NCBI RefSeq assembly: GCF_040932005.1
Contig: NZ_CP162414.1
Span: forward strand, 461,501 to 525,500
DNA length: 64,000 nucleotides
Source of the DNA: Aestuariibius sp. HNIBRBA575
GTDB taxonomy: Bacteria; Pseudomonadota; Alphaproteobacteria; Rhodobacterales; Rhodobacteraceae
Reading direction: 5' to 3'
Shown: in pieces, positions 1-8,313 of the stretch
Layout of the letters: each line of letters begins with the position of its first letter
Numbering within the stretch: the first letter of the stretch is position 1
The notes under the pieces: model-generated
The model's input: the letters and a program-made list of their open reading frames with translations, nothing else
Database searches by the model: none
Told to the model about the DNA's origin: nothing
Program-made: the position numbers and the translations under genes

Positions 1-208
1 AGGCCACGCCAAAGGAAAATCCAAGCATGTCGACGCGATCATAATGTGCCAGCATTTCCAAGGGGTTATCAAGCTGCGTGTAATCCTCAACCAGCAACAC
101 ATCCCCATCACAGATCAGGCTGTTAAACGCATCCTCGCCAAGTGCCCAACCGCCAAACACAACCAGCACATCTGCTGAATCAGATCGGGACAACCAATGA
201 TGTTTCAT
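1..208 (-). CDS. bioG: BioG, pimeloyl-ACP methyl ester esterase (partial, N-terminal 69 aa)
   Basis: This is the amino-terminal part of a DUF452/BioG-type alpha/beta hydrolase, cut by the left edge. In known bioG systems the enzyme removes the methyl ester from pimeloyl-ACP before BioF acts. I translated it by hand: it opens MKHHWLSRSDSADVLVVFGG and reaches the nucleophile elbow GFSFG (GxSxG, Ser nucleophile) near residues 65-69. The FGGW segment after the first strand is typical of the family. The ATG overlaps the bioA stop in a TGATG arrangement, so the gene is translationally coupled as the last visible gene of the biotin operon. The His and Asp of the triad lie outside the window. A BioH-like hydrolase is the alternative. 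Confidence 0.8.
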   Translation of the reverse strand, partial: MKHHWLSRSDSADVLVVFGGWALGEDAFNSLICDGDVLLVEDYTQLDNPLEMLAHYDRVDMLGFSFGVA

Positions 209-1491
209 CACATGCCTTTGGCCAAAGAAACCATGGCGGCGGTGACTTGGCTGAGTTGATCGCTGGAAATGACATAGGGGGGCATGCAGTAAATATTATG
301 GGCAAAGGGGCGCAACCAGACCCCGGTTTGTGGGGCCATTTGATGGGCCACCGACGGATCAACCCAGTCGTGCATTTCGATCACGCCAATGGCGCCCAGA
401 ACCCGCACATCTTTGACGCGGGGCAATTTGCGGGCAGGGGCCAGTTCCTGTGTCATCTGGTCCGCGATGGCGCTGACTTGGGCGCGCCAATGGCCCGCCG
501 CAATCAGATCCAGACTGGCTGTGGCCGCTGCGCAGGCCAGTGGATTGGCCATATAAGTGGGGCCATGCATCAGAACGCTGGCGTCGCTTTCGCCGATTCC
601 ACGCGCGACCGTTTCGGTGGCGACGGTTGTGGCCATGCTGATGTGACCGCCGGTCAGCGCCTTGCCCAGACAGATGATGTCGGGGACGATGTCGGCATGG
701 TCCATCGCAAACAATTTGCCCGTGCGGCCAAACCCGGTGGCGATTTCGTCCAAAATCATCAACACGCCGTGGGCTTTGCACATATCCCGCGCCTGTTTCA
801 GCCAGTTGGGGTGATAGAAATACATCCCGCCCGCGCCCTGAACGACGGGTTCGATGATCAACGCCGCGATCTGCGTACCTTTGGTTGCCAGCAAGTGTTG
901 CAACGCGCCAAGCCCGTTGACCTCCGGATCATCAGACCAGTCCTGCGCAATCGTAATCGGGGGGCGGGGCAGAAAATGCTGGACGGATAGCGCCCCGCGA
1001 AACAACCCATGCATGCCATTCACCGGATCGCAGACGCTCATCGCTTTCCATGTGTCGCCATGATAGCCGCCGCGAATGGTGGCAAATTCGACGCGGTTTT
1101 CGTGGCCCATCGCCTTTTGGTATTGGACCGCCATTTTCAGCGCAACTTCGATCGAAACCGATCCGCTGTCGCAATAAAATATCCGGTCCAGCCCCTTTGG
1201 CAGCAAATCCACCAAACGACGCCCCAATTCAATGGCCGGGTTATGGGTCAGACCGCCAAACATCACATGGGGCATCTGGCCTATTTGGTCCTGCATCGCA
1301 CCAACGATTGACGGATGGTTATGGCCATGCACCGCACACCACCACGACGACATCGCATCAATCATCTGCCCGCCATCGTCGCGGGTCAGCATCACCCCAT
1401 CGGCATGTGTGATCAGATGCATCGGACCGGGATCCAGCACATTGGTATAAGGGTGCCACAAATGGCGCGCATCAAAGTCCAGCGGGGTCAC
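208..1491 (-). CDS. bioA: Adenosylmethionine-8-amino-7-oxononanoate aminotransferase BioA
   Basis: Converts 7-keto-8-aminopelargonate to 7,8-diaminopelargonate with S-adenosylmethionine as amino donor, in the cytoplasm. The 427-residue length is standard. It is a class III PLP aminotransferase: the SSWWCAVHGH substrate-site motif is near residues 48-57, the LDEIATGFGRTG PLP segment near 247-258 (Asp248), the Schiff-base lysine in CLGKALTGG (Lys277), and HGPTYMANPLACAAA follows. The start overlaps the bioD stop by four bases (ATGA) and the stop overlaps the bioG start, so it sits inside a tightly coupled operon. The SAM-specific WW motif argues against a generic omega-aminotransferase. Confidence 0.97.
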   Translation of the reverse strand: MTPLDFDARHLWHPYTNVLDPGPMHLITHADGVMLTRDDGGQMIDAMSSWWCAVHGHNHPSIVGAMQDQIGQMPHVMFGGLTHNPAIELGRRLVDLLPKGLDRIFYCDSGSVSIEVALKMAVQYQKAMGHENRVEFATIRGGYHGDTWKAMSVCDPVNGMHGLFRGALSVQHFLPRPPITIAQDWSDDPEVNGLGALQHLLATKGTQIAALIIEPVVQGAGGMYFYHPNWLKQARDMCKAHGVLMILDEIATGFGRTGKLFAMDHADIVPDIICLGKALTGGHISMATTVATETVARGIGESDASVLMHGPTYMANPLACAAATASLDLIAAGHWRAQVSAIADQMTQELAPARKLPRVKDVRVLGAIGVIEMHDWVDPSVAHQMAPQTGVWLRPFAHNIYCMPPYVISSDQLSQVTAAMVSLAKGM

Positions 1492-2108
1492 AGAAAGCTC
1501 CGGATCGTGTCGGTGTCAATGGCGTCAAAGGCGTCCAACAATGTGGTCTGATTCAGGTTGGGTATGTGGGGCAATCGACCCAGATGCTTGACTTTGCTCA
1601 TTTGAACGATGGTTTGTTCAACATCCGGTTCAGCCTCACCGACAAACACCACGCCAGCGATAGAACAACCCGCCCCGCGCAGCGCCATCAGGGATAATGT
1701 CGTGTGATTGATCGTGCCCAGCTGCGTGCGCGCGACCAAAATCACCGGGGCCTGCCATTGCACAAACAGGTCCAGAAAATACTGGTCTCGATTGAGCGGC
1801 ACCATGATGCCCCCCGCGCCTTCGACCACCAACGGTCCGTCAATCTGGGGCAGGGCCAAATCGGATAGGTTGATCTGCATGCCCATATCTTCGGCGGATA
1901 AATGCGGTGAGGCGGGCATGTTCAAACGGTAAGCTTCTGGCAGGACCTCTGCGCCGGACAGGGATTGGACGATTTGTGTATCTGTCGCATCCTCAAGCCC
2001 GGATTGCACCGGTTTCCAATAGCGCGCGCCCAAGGCCGCGGTCAGCCCTGCGGCAAAGACGGTTTTGCCAATACCAGTATCGGTTCCGGTCACAATCAAA
2101 GCGCTCAT
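1488..2108 (-). CDS. bioD: Dethiobiotin synthetase BioD
   Basis: ATP-dependent ring closure of 7,8-diaminopelargonate with CO2 to dethiobiotin. The protein is 206 residues, slightly short for the family but complete. The P-loop GTDTGIGKT lies at residues 8-16; the KPVQSG motif (near 32-37) and the VEGAGGIMVPL motif (near 96-106) bind substrate and phosphate. It overlaps bioF upstream and bioA downstream by four bases each, so all are expected to be translated from one message. Confidence 0.96.
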   Translation of the reverse strand: MSALIVTGTDTGIGKTVFAAGLTAALGARYWKPVQSGLEDATDTQIVQSLSGAEVLPEAYRLNMPASPHLSAEDMGMQINLSDLALPQIDGPLVVEGAGGIMVPLNRDQYFLDLFVQWQAPVILVARTQLGTINHTTLSLMALRGAGCSIAGVVFVGEAEPDVEQTIVQMSKVKHLGRLPHIPNLNQTTLLDAFDAIDTDTIRSFL

Positions 2109-3238
2109 GCCGCTTCCTTTTGTAGATCAGACAGGGCCTGAAATAGGGCCGAAATGTCAGGTTTTTGCACATTTCCAGTGATGCAGATCCGCAACCGGGA
2201 TGTCCCGCGCGCAACGGTCGGGGGGCGAATGCCGCGAATGTCAAACCCTTGGCCCTGTAGCGCAGCGGCCTGTTTCAGGGTGCGCGCATCATCCCCCAGG
2301 ATCACCGGAATGATCTGCGATTTTAGCGCGGATTGCGGGATGCCATGCGCGGCTGCCTCGGTATGGGCGAATTGGATGCGATCACGGGCCATTTCCACAA
2401 GGGATGTATCCGTTTGCAACATGTCCAACACTGCCCGCACCAATGCGGCGTTAAACGGGGACGGGGCTGTGGCAAAAATAAACGGACGGGCGCGGTTGAC
2501 CAATGTGTCGATCAACACCCGCGATCCGCAGATCAAACCACCCGCCACGCCAAGCCCCTTGCCGCAGGTATGCAGCGTCAGTGTTTCTGCCGCCAAACCA
2601 TGGGACAACCCGCGCCCATGGGGGCCAAGGATGCCGGTGGCGTGGGCTTCGTCGATCACCAAAATCGCGTCATGAGCCACGGCCAGTTCGGACAATTCCA
2701 CCAATGGGGCGATGTCGCCTTCCATGGAGTAGACGCTTTCGACGGCGATCCAGATTTGACCTGTGCCGCCATTGCTGCGCCATTCGGTCAAAACACGTCG
2801 CGCGTCAGCCACATCATTATGGGCAAAGCTGTGGGTCTGAGCCCGCCCAATCCGCATGCCTTCATGGGCGCTGGCATGGACCAACGTATCATGCAGGATC
2901 AAATCCTCAGCCGCGGGCAATGTGGAAAATATCGCCTGATTGGCCTGAAACCCACCGCCCATAAACAGACATGCCTCGGCGTCAAAAAATGCGGCGGCTT
3001 CTTGTTCTAATCTTTGGTGTTCGGGGTGATTGCCGCGCAGCAAACGCGACCCGCCTGAACCCAATGGAACATCGCGATCAAGTGCGGCCTGCGCGGCGGC
3101 CTTTAGCGCGGGGGAATGGGTTAACCCCAGATAGTCATTGGAGGCGAAATCCAAGCCCTGTGAAGGTGCCAGAACCCGTCGGCGATGTCGGGTTTCCAGC
3201 GTTTCGAGCATGGATTTCAGTCGTTCCAATGCCTTCAT
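2105..3238 (-). CDS. bioF: 8-amino-7-oxononanoate synthase BioF
   Basis: PLP-dependent condensation of pimeloyl-ACP with L-alanine to give 7-keto-8-aminopelargonate. I place the start at the ATG at 3238 ([11 protein letters not shown]), which overlaps the bioB stop as ATGA; a longer in-frame reading upstream only shadows bioB. That gives 377 residues, normal for BioF. Visible motifs are SNDYLGL near 33-39, the DEAHATG PLP motif at 196-202, and the Schiff-base lysine in TCGKGLG (Lys227). It belongs to the alpha-oxoamine synthase family; the operon context separates it from KBL and ALA synthase. Confidence 0.95.
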   Translation of the reverse strand: MKALERLKSMLETLETRHRRRVLAPSQGLDFASNDYLGLTHSPALKAAAQAALDRDVPLGSGGSRLLRGNHPEHQRLEQEAAAFFDAEACLFMGGGFQANQAIFSTLPAAEDLILHDTLVHASAHEGMRIGRAQTHSFAHNDVADARRVLTEWRSNGGTGQIWIAVESVYSMEGDIAPLVELSELAVAHDAILVIDEAHATGILGPHGRGLSHGLAAETLTLHTCGKGLGVAGGLICGSRVLIDTLVNRARPFIFATAPSPFNAALVRAVLDMLQTDTSLVEMARDRIQFAHTEAAAHGIPQSALKSQIIPVILGDDARTLKQAAALQGQGFDIRGIRPPTVARGTSRLRICITGNVQKPDISALFQALSDLQKEAA

Positions 3239-4215
3239 TCGGCAACTTCGGGGCAGGCGTGATCCTCTGGGGTTTCGGCCTGAATGCCCAATTTGGCGAA
3301 CAGAACGGCATCTGTGTCTTCTTCTGGGTTTTCTGCGGTCAGCAGGGTTTCCCCAACAAAGATCGAATTTGCACCGGCCAGAAAACACATGGCCTGCAAT
3401 TCATCGGACATTTCGCTGCGACCAGCGGACAGACGCACATAAGATTTCGGCATCATGATCCGCGCCAATGCAATCACCCGCACAAAGTCGATCGGGTCGA
3501 TTGGTTTGGCATCCGCCAGCGGTGTGTCCTCTTGGGGCATCAACATGTTGATCGGCACGGAATCCGGCGCAGGCGCCAGATTGGCCAATGTGACCAGCAT
3601 ATCCACGCGGTCTTGGTTTTGCTCGCCCATGCCCAGAATACCACCGGAACAGACCTTGATCCCGGCATTTTGGACCCGGTTCATCGTGTCGATCCGATCC
3701 GCAAAGGTGCGGGTGGTGATCACTTCGGAATAATAGCGTTCAGACGTGTCGATATTGTGGTTGTAATAATCCAGACCCGCATCGCGCAGTTTGATCACTT
3801 GATTGTCGTCCAACATGCCCAGGGTCATGCAGGTTTCCATGCCCATTTCGCGCACACCTTCGACCATCGCCACCAGCGCATCCATGTCGCGGTCTTTGGG
3901 TTCCCGCCATGCAGCCCCCATGCAGAAACGGGTTGCGCCGCCATCTTTGGCTTTGCGGGCTTCTGTCAGAACGCGCTGCACTTCGATCAGTTTGGACGCG
4001 GTCAGTTTTGATCCATTGCGGGCGGATTGCGAACAATAGGCGCAATCTTCTGCACAGCCGCCAGTTTTGATCGATAGCAGCTTTGAGGTCTGGACTTTGT
4101 TGGGGTCAAAGTTCTGACGATGAACTGTTTGAGCCCGAAAAAGCAGATCCATCAATGGCAGATCATAGATGGCGCGCGCGGACTCTTGGGTCCATTTAGA
4201 GGAGGTGTTTTCCAT
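3235..4215 (-). CDS. bioB: Biotin synthase BioB
   Basis: Radical-SAM enzyme inserting sulfur into dethiobiotin. The 326-residue protein has the CxxxCxxC motif for the 4Fe-4S cluster as CAEDCAYC (Cys54, Cys58, Cys61), followed by the family-typical ARNGSK stretch, CMGAAWR near 148-154, and YYNHNIDTS near 198-206. It is the first gene of the operon. Only a weak Shine-Dalgarno (GGAAA about 12 bases upstream) precedes the ATG, and a perfect 7-bp inverted repeat (4214-4229) overlaps the start codon. This is consistent with biotin-responsive repression, but the regulator is not visible here. Confidence 0.97.
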   Translation of the reverse strand: MENTSSKWTQESARAIYDLPLMDLLFRAQTVHRQNFDPNKVQTSKLLSIKTGGCAEDCAYCSQSARNGSKLTASKLIEVQRVLTEARKAKDGGATRFCMGAAWREPKDRDMDALVAMVEGVREMGMETCMTLGMLDDNQVIKLRDAGLDYYNHNIDTSERYYSEVITTRTFADRIDTMNRVQNAGIKVCSGGILGMGEQNQDRVDMLVTLANLAPAPDSVPINMLMPQEDTPLADAKPIDPIDFVRVIALARIMMPKSYVRLSAGRSEMSDELQAMCFLAGANSIFVGETLLTAENPEEDTDAVLFAKLGIQAETPEDHACPEVAE

Positions 4216-4229
4216 AATATCAATATTAT
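4214..4229. promoter_or_regulatory. Palindromic operator candidate at the bioB start
   Basis: Perfect inverted repeat with 7-bp arms ATAATAT and ATATTAT around a 2-base spacer. It covers the first two bases of the bioB ATG and the 14 bases upstream. Alphaproteobacterial biotin genes are often controlled by the GntR-type regulator BioR, whose boxes are short AT-rich palindromes; this one resembles but does not match the TTATMKATAA consensus. Its position would block initiation or early elongation. It could also be an AT-rich coincidence. Confidence 0.45.
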
Positions 4230-4488
4230 TTCCAAGTGCTGTCCGTTGGACGACTACTTATTGGACCCATCAAAAATAGCAACCGGAATCACGAAAATCA
4301 CCTTTGGATCAAGGCAAATGTCACTGTTTTTTATAGCAAACTATTATGTCGCAGCGACGGTTATAAAACGGCTGAATTGAACCTTAGCGCTAACATGTCT
4401 GTCAGGGTTTTGGGCGTGATTTGACCCGTGGGGGCGGTGTCTGGGACTGGCACCAGACGGCTGGCGGATCATTTTCTATCGAAAGTGT
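4230..4488. other. Intergenic region between bioB and the Nudix regulator
   Basis: Divergent intergenic DNA, noticeably AT-richer in its first half than the flanking genes. No reading frame in it looks like protein. It should hold the bioB promoter on the minus strand, but I could not pick a convincing -35/-10 pair. Confidence 0.5.
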
Positions 4489-4517
4489 TTGACATCCTGA
4501 AATATAATATCCTATAT
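4489..4517 (+). promoter_or_regulatory. Probable sigma-70 promoter of the Nudix-SPFH-kinase operon
   Basis: TTGACA at 4489-4494 and CTATAT at 4512-4517 with a 17-base spacer (an 18-base spacer gives TATATG). The -10 lies within an inverted repeat ATATCC(N5)GGATAT at 4507-4523. The word ATGGATAT recurs at 4516-4523 and 4531-4538, 15 bases apart. The overlap suggests autoregulation by the regulator encoded immediately downstream. Confidence 0.55.
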
Positions 4518-4543
4518 GGATATAACTTAAATGGATATTAGTT

Positions 4544-5218
4544 ATGAGCACCCTGAACAAATACGACAAACCCAGCGTTGCGGTTGACCTCGCGATTATG
4601 ACCGTTGTCCAAGGCCAGCTGAAAGTGCTGATGGTCGAGCGGGATCTAAACGGCGTGTCTGGCTGGGCCATGCCCGGCGGGTTTGTGCATGTCGATCAAT
4701 CACTGGAAACCACGGTTGATCGGGTTCTGCGCGACAAAGTTGGGCTGGAAAACGTTCATTTTGAACAGCTTGCCACCTATGGCGCGGTGGATCGCGATCC
4801 AAGGGGGCGTGTCATTTCCATCGTTTATCTGGCGCTGTGTCCTGCACATTTATTGCAAGAGGCGGATTTGGCAGATGTGATCGTCAACGACCCGCATGTC
4901 GCAGGTCAGGACGCGGTTGTGCAACGCAACGGGGTGTCCATGTCGCTGGCCTTTGATCACGCAAACATCTTGGGGGATGTGGTTCAGCGATTGCGCGGAA
5001 AACTCGATTATTCCCGCATTGGATTTGCCTTGCTTGATACGCTTTTTACCCTGCGCGACGTCCAAGAGGTCCACGAAGCCATCCTCGGTCGCCCCCTCAA
5101 AAAACCTCCATTTCGCCGGAAATTGCTGGATCGCGGATTTATCCGTCCAACCGGCGTATTCGAAACAGGCGGTGCCTATCGCCCCGCTGAATTTTACCAA
5201 GTTAAGCCAGAGGAGTAG
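4544..5218 (+). CDS. Nudix-domain transcriptional regulator (NrtR-like)
   Basis: 224 residues: an N-terminal Nudix-like fold (about 10-145) and a C-terminal winged-helix segment (about 150-222, containing GRPLKKPPFRRKLLDRG and the FETGGAYRPAEFY end). This is the architecture of NrtR-type regulators, which sense ADP-ribose-related ligands. The Nudix box is degenerate: the region from GGFVHVDQSLE to LRDKVGL lacks the REUxEE catalytic glutamates, so it probably binds rather than hydrolyses. It heads an operon with an SPFH protein (4-base gap) and an NAD-kinase-like protein. A role in NAD or ADP-ribose metabolism is inferred from family and neighbours only. Confidence 0.75.
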   Translation: MSTLNKYDKPSVAVDLAIMTVVQGQLKVLMVERDLNGVSGWAMPGGFVHVDQSLETTVDRVLRDKVGLENVHFEQLATYGAVDRDPRGRVISIVYLALCPAHLLQEADLADVIVNDPHVAGQDAVVQRNGVSMSLAFDHANILGDVVQRLRGKLDYSRIGFALLDTLFTLRDVQEVHEAILGRPLKKPPFRRKLLDRGFIRPTGVFETGGAYRPAEFYQVKPEE

Positions 5219-5222
5219 AACC

Positions 5223-6242
5223 ATGGCACAGGTCAAACGTTACATCCTTGCAAATCAATTGCGGGCAGAATCTTCGCAATACATCCGGTATTTCCGCAAA
5301 GGGAAACTGGCCAAATCCGGGCGTGGGTTGTCATTCTGGTATGCCCCCAACGGGGCCTCACTTAGCGAAATCCCAATGAATGATCGGGAACTGATTTTCA
5401 TGATCAAAGGTCAATCTTCGGATTATCAGGATCTGGCCATCCAAGGGTCGGTGATCTGGCGTGTAGGCGATGCGGATCGGCTGGGCGAACGGGTCGATTT
5501 TGGCATAGATGTCAACAAAGGCGTGCGATTGGGCAAGCCAGAGGAACAGATCAAATCTGTCCTGACCGGATTGGTGCGTGAATTTGGCGACGGCTACCTA
5601 AAGGACAAAGGTGTCCGGGATCTGCTAGAGGCCGGATTATCGCCGGTTCAGACTGCGCTTGCGGCGGGGTTTGCGGCGGATCCGACCGTGGACGCCATGG
5701 GCCTAGAGGTGGTGAGCATTCGTGTTTCTGCCCTGTCGCCCAGTTCCGAATTGTCCCGCGCATTGCAGGCGCCAACCTTTGAAAGTTTGCAGCAAAAGGC
5801 CGACGAAGCGACCTTTTCGCGGCGGGCTTTGGCGGTCGACAAAGAACGCGCCATTGCTGAAAATGAGCTGCAAAACCAGATTGAGCTGGCGACACAGCGC
5901 AAGGAACTGATTGCGCGCGAAGACGATAACGCCCGGTCCGAAGCCGAAGCCAAAGTGGCCGCCAAACGCATCATGGTCGAAGCCGAAAGCGACGCCAAGA
6001 TCATCGGCGCCGAGGCGGAAGCCAGACGCATTCGGGCGGTTGAACAGGCCGCAGCGGATATGGAAAAGGCACGTATGGCCGCCATCTCAGATGTTCCTCC
6101 TGCGGTTATGTTTGCCCTTGCGGCTCAGGAATTTGCTGGCAAGTTGCAGAAAATTGACAGTTTGAATGTCAGCCCCGACATGCTAGCAGGTCTGGTTCAG
6201 CAGGCCAAATTGTTCATGAACCCACAGCCCCAGGAGAAGTGA
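5223..6242 (+). CDS. SPFH/Band-7 domain protein
   Basis: 339 residues from the ATG at 5223, chosen because AGGAG ends 7 bases upstream; longer in-frame readings overlap the regulator. The N-terminal half (about 15-190) reads as an SPFH/Band-7 domain. It is followed by a charged Ala/Glu-rich coiled coil (about 195-285) and a short C-terminal segment. No hydrophobic anchor or signal peptide is evident, unlike classical flotillins and stomatins, so it may be cytoplasmic or peripheral. It lies between the Nudix regulator and the NAD-kinase-like gene with gaps of 4 and 1 bases. SPFH proteins usually form oligomeric scaffolds; the client here is unknown. Confidence 0.72.
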   Translation: MAQVKRYILANQLRAESSQYIRYFRKGKLAKSGRGLSFWYAPNGASLSEIPMNDRELIFMIKGQSSDYQDLAIQGSVIWRVGDADRLGERVDFGIDVNKGVRLGKPEEQIKSVLTGLVREFGDGYLKDKGVRDLLEAGLSPVQTALAAGFAADPTVDAMGLEVVSIRVSALSPSSELSRALQAPTFESLQQKADEATFSRRALAVDKERAIAENELQNQIELATQRKELIAREDDNARSEAEAKVAAKRIMVEAESDAKIIGAEAEARRIRAVEQAAADMEKARMAAISDVPPAVMFALAAQEFAGKLQKIDSLNVSPDMLAGLVQQAKLFMNPQPQEK

Positions 6243-6243
6243 G

Positions 6244-7134
6244 GTGAGCCTGAACCCGCGTGTCGTTCTGATCAGCCGAGAGACTGAATATGCGTCGCTA
6301 TTGGCCAAACACGGCACGCGGGGCCAAGCCGAGTTTTTTCTACAATCTCGTCAGCAAAGTCTGGCGGAATTGGAAATGCGCGATGCGCTGCAAACCTCTG
6401 CTTTGAACGCCGCCAAACAGGCGGTCCCGGCCGAGTGGTCCTTTGCGCATGTCAGCCGGGCGGACCTGAACAGGTTCTTGTTTGGACCTCAGGATATCAT
6501 CGTGCCGATTGGTCAGGATGGTTTGGTTGCGAACCTTGCCAAATATCTGGATGGGCAGCCCGTGATTGGGGTATCCCCTGACCTGACCGCATCAGAGGGT
6601 GTGTTAACCCGCCACAATACCGCGCAATTGCCGCAACTTTTGAAACGGGCCGCGCATCAGGATGTTGATATCCAACACCGCACGATGGTGCAGGCGCAGG
6701 TTGGGGCCGGGCAATCGCTGTTGGCGCTGAATGAACTGTTTATCGGTCACAGATCCCACCAATCGGCGCGATACGTCGTTCAGTTTGATCAACAAGAAGA
6801 GTTCCAATCGTCCAGCGGCATGATCGTTGCAACAGGCACGGGCCTGACTGGATGGGCCAAATCCATCATGACATCGACCCACCGCGCGATCGATATCAAA
6901 CCCGAAACCGACCGCGCCGCGTTTTTTGCACGGGAACCCTGGCCCAGTAAAACATCGGGATGCGCCATATCGGCGGGCGAAATTGGCGTGGATCACGACC
7001 TGAGGATCACATCCCGGATCAACGAAGGCGGGGTGATATTTGCGGACGGGATCGAACAGGATTTTTTGCCTTTTGACTGGGGCACATTGGCGGATATCAA
7101 AGTGTCGGACAAACATCTGTCGCTGGTGGTGTAA
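6244..7134 (+). CDS. NAD-kinase-superfamily protein of unknown substrate
   Basis: 296 residues starting at GTG 6244, preceded by AGGAGAAG about 4 bases upstream and one base after the SPFH stop. Three spaced motifs recall NAD kinase: PIGQDGLV near 83-90 in place of the GGDG loop (Asp kept), LNELFIGH near 162-169 for the NE motif, and SSGMIVATGTGLTGW near 195-209 in place of the GLIVSTPTGSTAY-like loop. The N-terminal 80 residues are unlike NadK. It could phosphorylate NAD(H) or a related nucleotide, or be a non-catalytic sensor; the altered loops make the substrate uncertain. Confidence 0.6.
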   Translation: MSLNPRVVLISRETEYASLLAKHGTRGQAEFFLQSRQQSLAELEMRDALQTSALNAAKQAVPAEWSFAHVSRADLNRFLFGPQDIIVPIGQDGLVANLAKYLDGQPVIGVSPDLTASEGVLTRHNTAQLPQLLKRAAHQDVDIQHRTMVQAQVGAGQSLLALNELFIGHRSHQSARYVVQFDQQEEFQSSSGMIVATGTGLTGWAKSIMTSTHRAIDIKPETDRAAFFAREPWPSKTSGCAISAGEIGVDHDLRITSRINEGGVIFADGIEQDFLPFDWGTLADIKVSDKHLSLVV

Positions 7135-7230
7135 CCTGTGACCTCATTTTTCGGGCTCGGGTGATCTAGGCATTCTTTACACCGATCTCAGGATATGGCT
7201 GGGTGGGTGAGTTGCATGAAAGGATGCGTG

Positions 7231-7860
7231 ATGGATTTTCAAATTTGGCTGGCTTTTGTTGCGGCATCGACCGCATTGCTTTTGATTCCGGGACCAACAG
7301 TTCTGTTGGTTCTGAGCTATGCGCTGAGCCAAGGAAAACGGGTCGCATTGGCCACGGTTGCCGGAGTTGCGCTGGGTGATTTGATCGCCATGTCCGCGTC
7401 GCTTGCTGGGCTTGGTGCGCTGGTGCTTGCCTCTGCGACGTTGTTTATGCTGCTGAAATGGGTCGGCGCGGTTTATTTGATATATCTGGGCATCAAACTG
7501 TTTCGCTCTGCGTCGACAGCGACGCTGGGCGATCTGACACAGACGCCCAAAACCAGCGCCACCAATGTGTTTGGCCATGCCGCCGCTGTAACGGCGCTAA
7601 ACCCTAAATCCATTGTGTTCTTTATCGCCTTTGTTCCGCAATTTGTTGTGGTGGGCCAGCCTTTGCTGCCTCAGTTTTCGATCCTGATTGCCACCTTTGT
7701 CGCATTGGCCGCGGTCAATGCGCTGGTCTATGCGGTTTTGGCTGACAAAATGCGTCGAAAAATATCCCAGCCTGCTGTTTTAGCGTGGTTTTCGCGGTTT
7801 GGCGGCGGGGCATTGGTGGCGATGGGGGTTGCCACAGCCGCCTATAAAAGGGCGCAATAA
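7231..7860 (+). CDS. LysE/RhtB-family amino-acid exporter
   Basis: 209 residues from the ATG at 7231 (AAAGGA about 7 bases upstream); the longer reading from 7195 adds a non-family extension. The N terminus has the family signature PGPTVLLVLSYALSQG near 22-37, and the chain shows about six hydrophobic segments, as expected for LysE/RhtB inner-membrane exporters. Substrate (homoserine, threonine or another amino acid) cannot be told. Other features are NPKSIVFFIAFVPQF near 126-140, the second conserved block. Confidence 0.88.
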   Translation: MDFQIWLAFVAASTALLLIPGPTVLLVLSYALSQGKRVALATVAGVALGDLIAMSASLAGLGALVLASATLFMLLKWVGAVYLIYLGIKLFRSASTATLGDLTQTPKTSATNVFGHAAAVTALNPKSIVFFIAFVPQFVVVGQPLLPQFSILIATFVALAAVNALVYAVLADKMRRKISQPAVLAWFSRFGGGALVAMGVATAAYKRAQ

Positions 7861-7883
7861 ACGCCCTTAAAATGGGCCAAAGC

Positions 7884-8087
7884 TCACTCTGATTGCGAGG
7901 GCAGACCGCGATTGGCCAGCCCCCAAATCGTGTCGCGAAGACGTGCAAGACGCCCGGGCGATTGGTGGTGATATGTCTCGGGCAAATGACCCGTCCGCAA
8001 AACAAATAACACTTCCCAAACGCCAGTCAGACGTTGTGATTGACGGCATCCCAGCGATTTCTGGGGTATTTCGGTCCAATATGCCAT
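7884..8087 (-). CDS. Possible small protein of unknown function (67 aa)
   Basis: A reading frame on the minus strand starting MAYWTEIPQKSLGCRQ and ending in a basic, Arg-rich tail (RLARLRDTIWGLANRGLPSQSE region). GGAAT lies close upstream of the ATG at 8087. The composition (Trp, clustered Arg, short helices) is more protein-like than the competing frames. It is convergent with the LysE gene, and an operator-like repeat pair lies about 45 bases upstream. I do not recognise a family. Support is composition and context only. Confidence 0.4.
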   Translation of the reverse strand: MAYWTEIPQKSLGCRQSQRLTGVWEVLFVLRTGHLPETYHHQSPGRLARLRDTIWGLANRGLPSQSE

Positions 8088-8130
8088 TTCTATTCCAATT
8101 CCAAAGGCGTGAACATGTGCCGGATCTATA

Positions 8131-8165
8131 ACCGACCGTCGGTCCGTTATAAGCAGACCGTCGGT
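8131..8165. promoter_or_regulatory. Duplicated operator-like dyad (TetR-type geometry)
   Basis: The 10-mer GACCGTCGGT occurs at 8134-8143 and 8156-8165, 22 bases (about two helical turns) apart on the same face. The first copy is extended to the palindrome ACCGACCGTCGGT (8131-8143, 6-bp arms, 1-base centre). Such sites resemble TetR-family operators. It lies between the small minus-strand ORF and thyA, so either could be the target. No regulator gene is adjacent. Confidence 0.45.
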
Positions 8166-8313
8166 TGGTTTGCAAGGGGGCGAATGAAATTTTCCACCCA
8201 ATACGCAATCGCCCAACGCGACTGCCAGCTTGAGTCACGCGCCGTCTGCGTTTAGGTTTTGCAAAATGCCCTGACCGGGGCACACGACTTTAATCCTGAC
8301 AAAGGACATCACG

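Noticed and set aside
142..990. Long plus-strand frames opposite bioA, bioF and bioB
   Set aside because: They are antisense shadows of clear biotin genes; their sequences are His/Gln/Arg-rich with no family motif.
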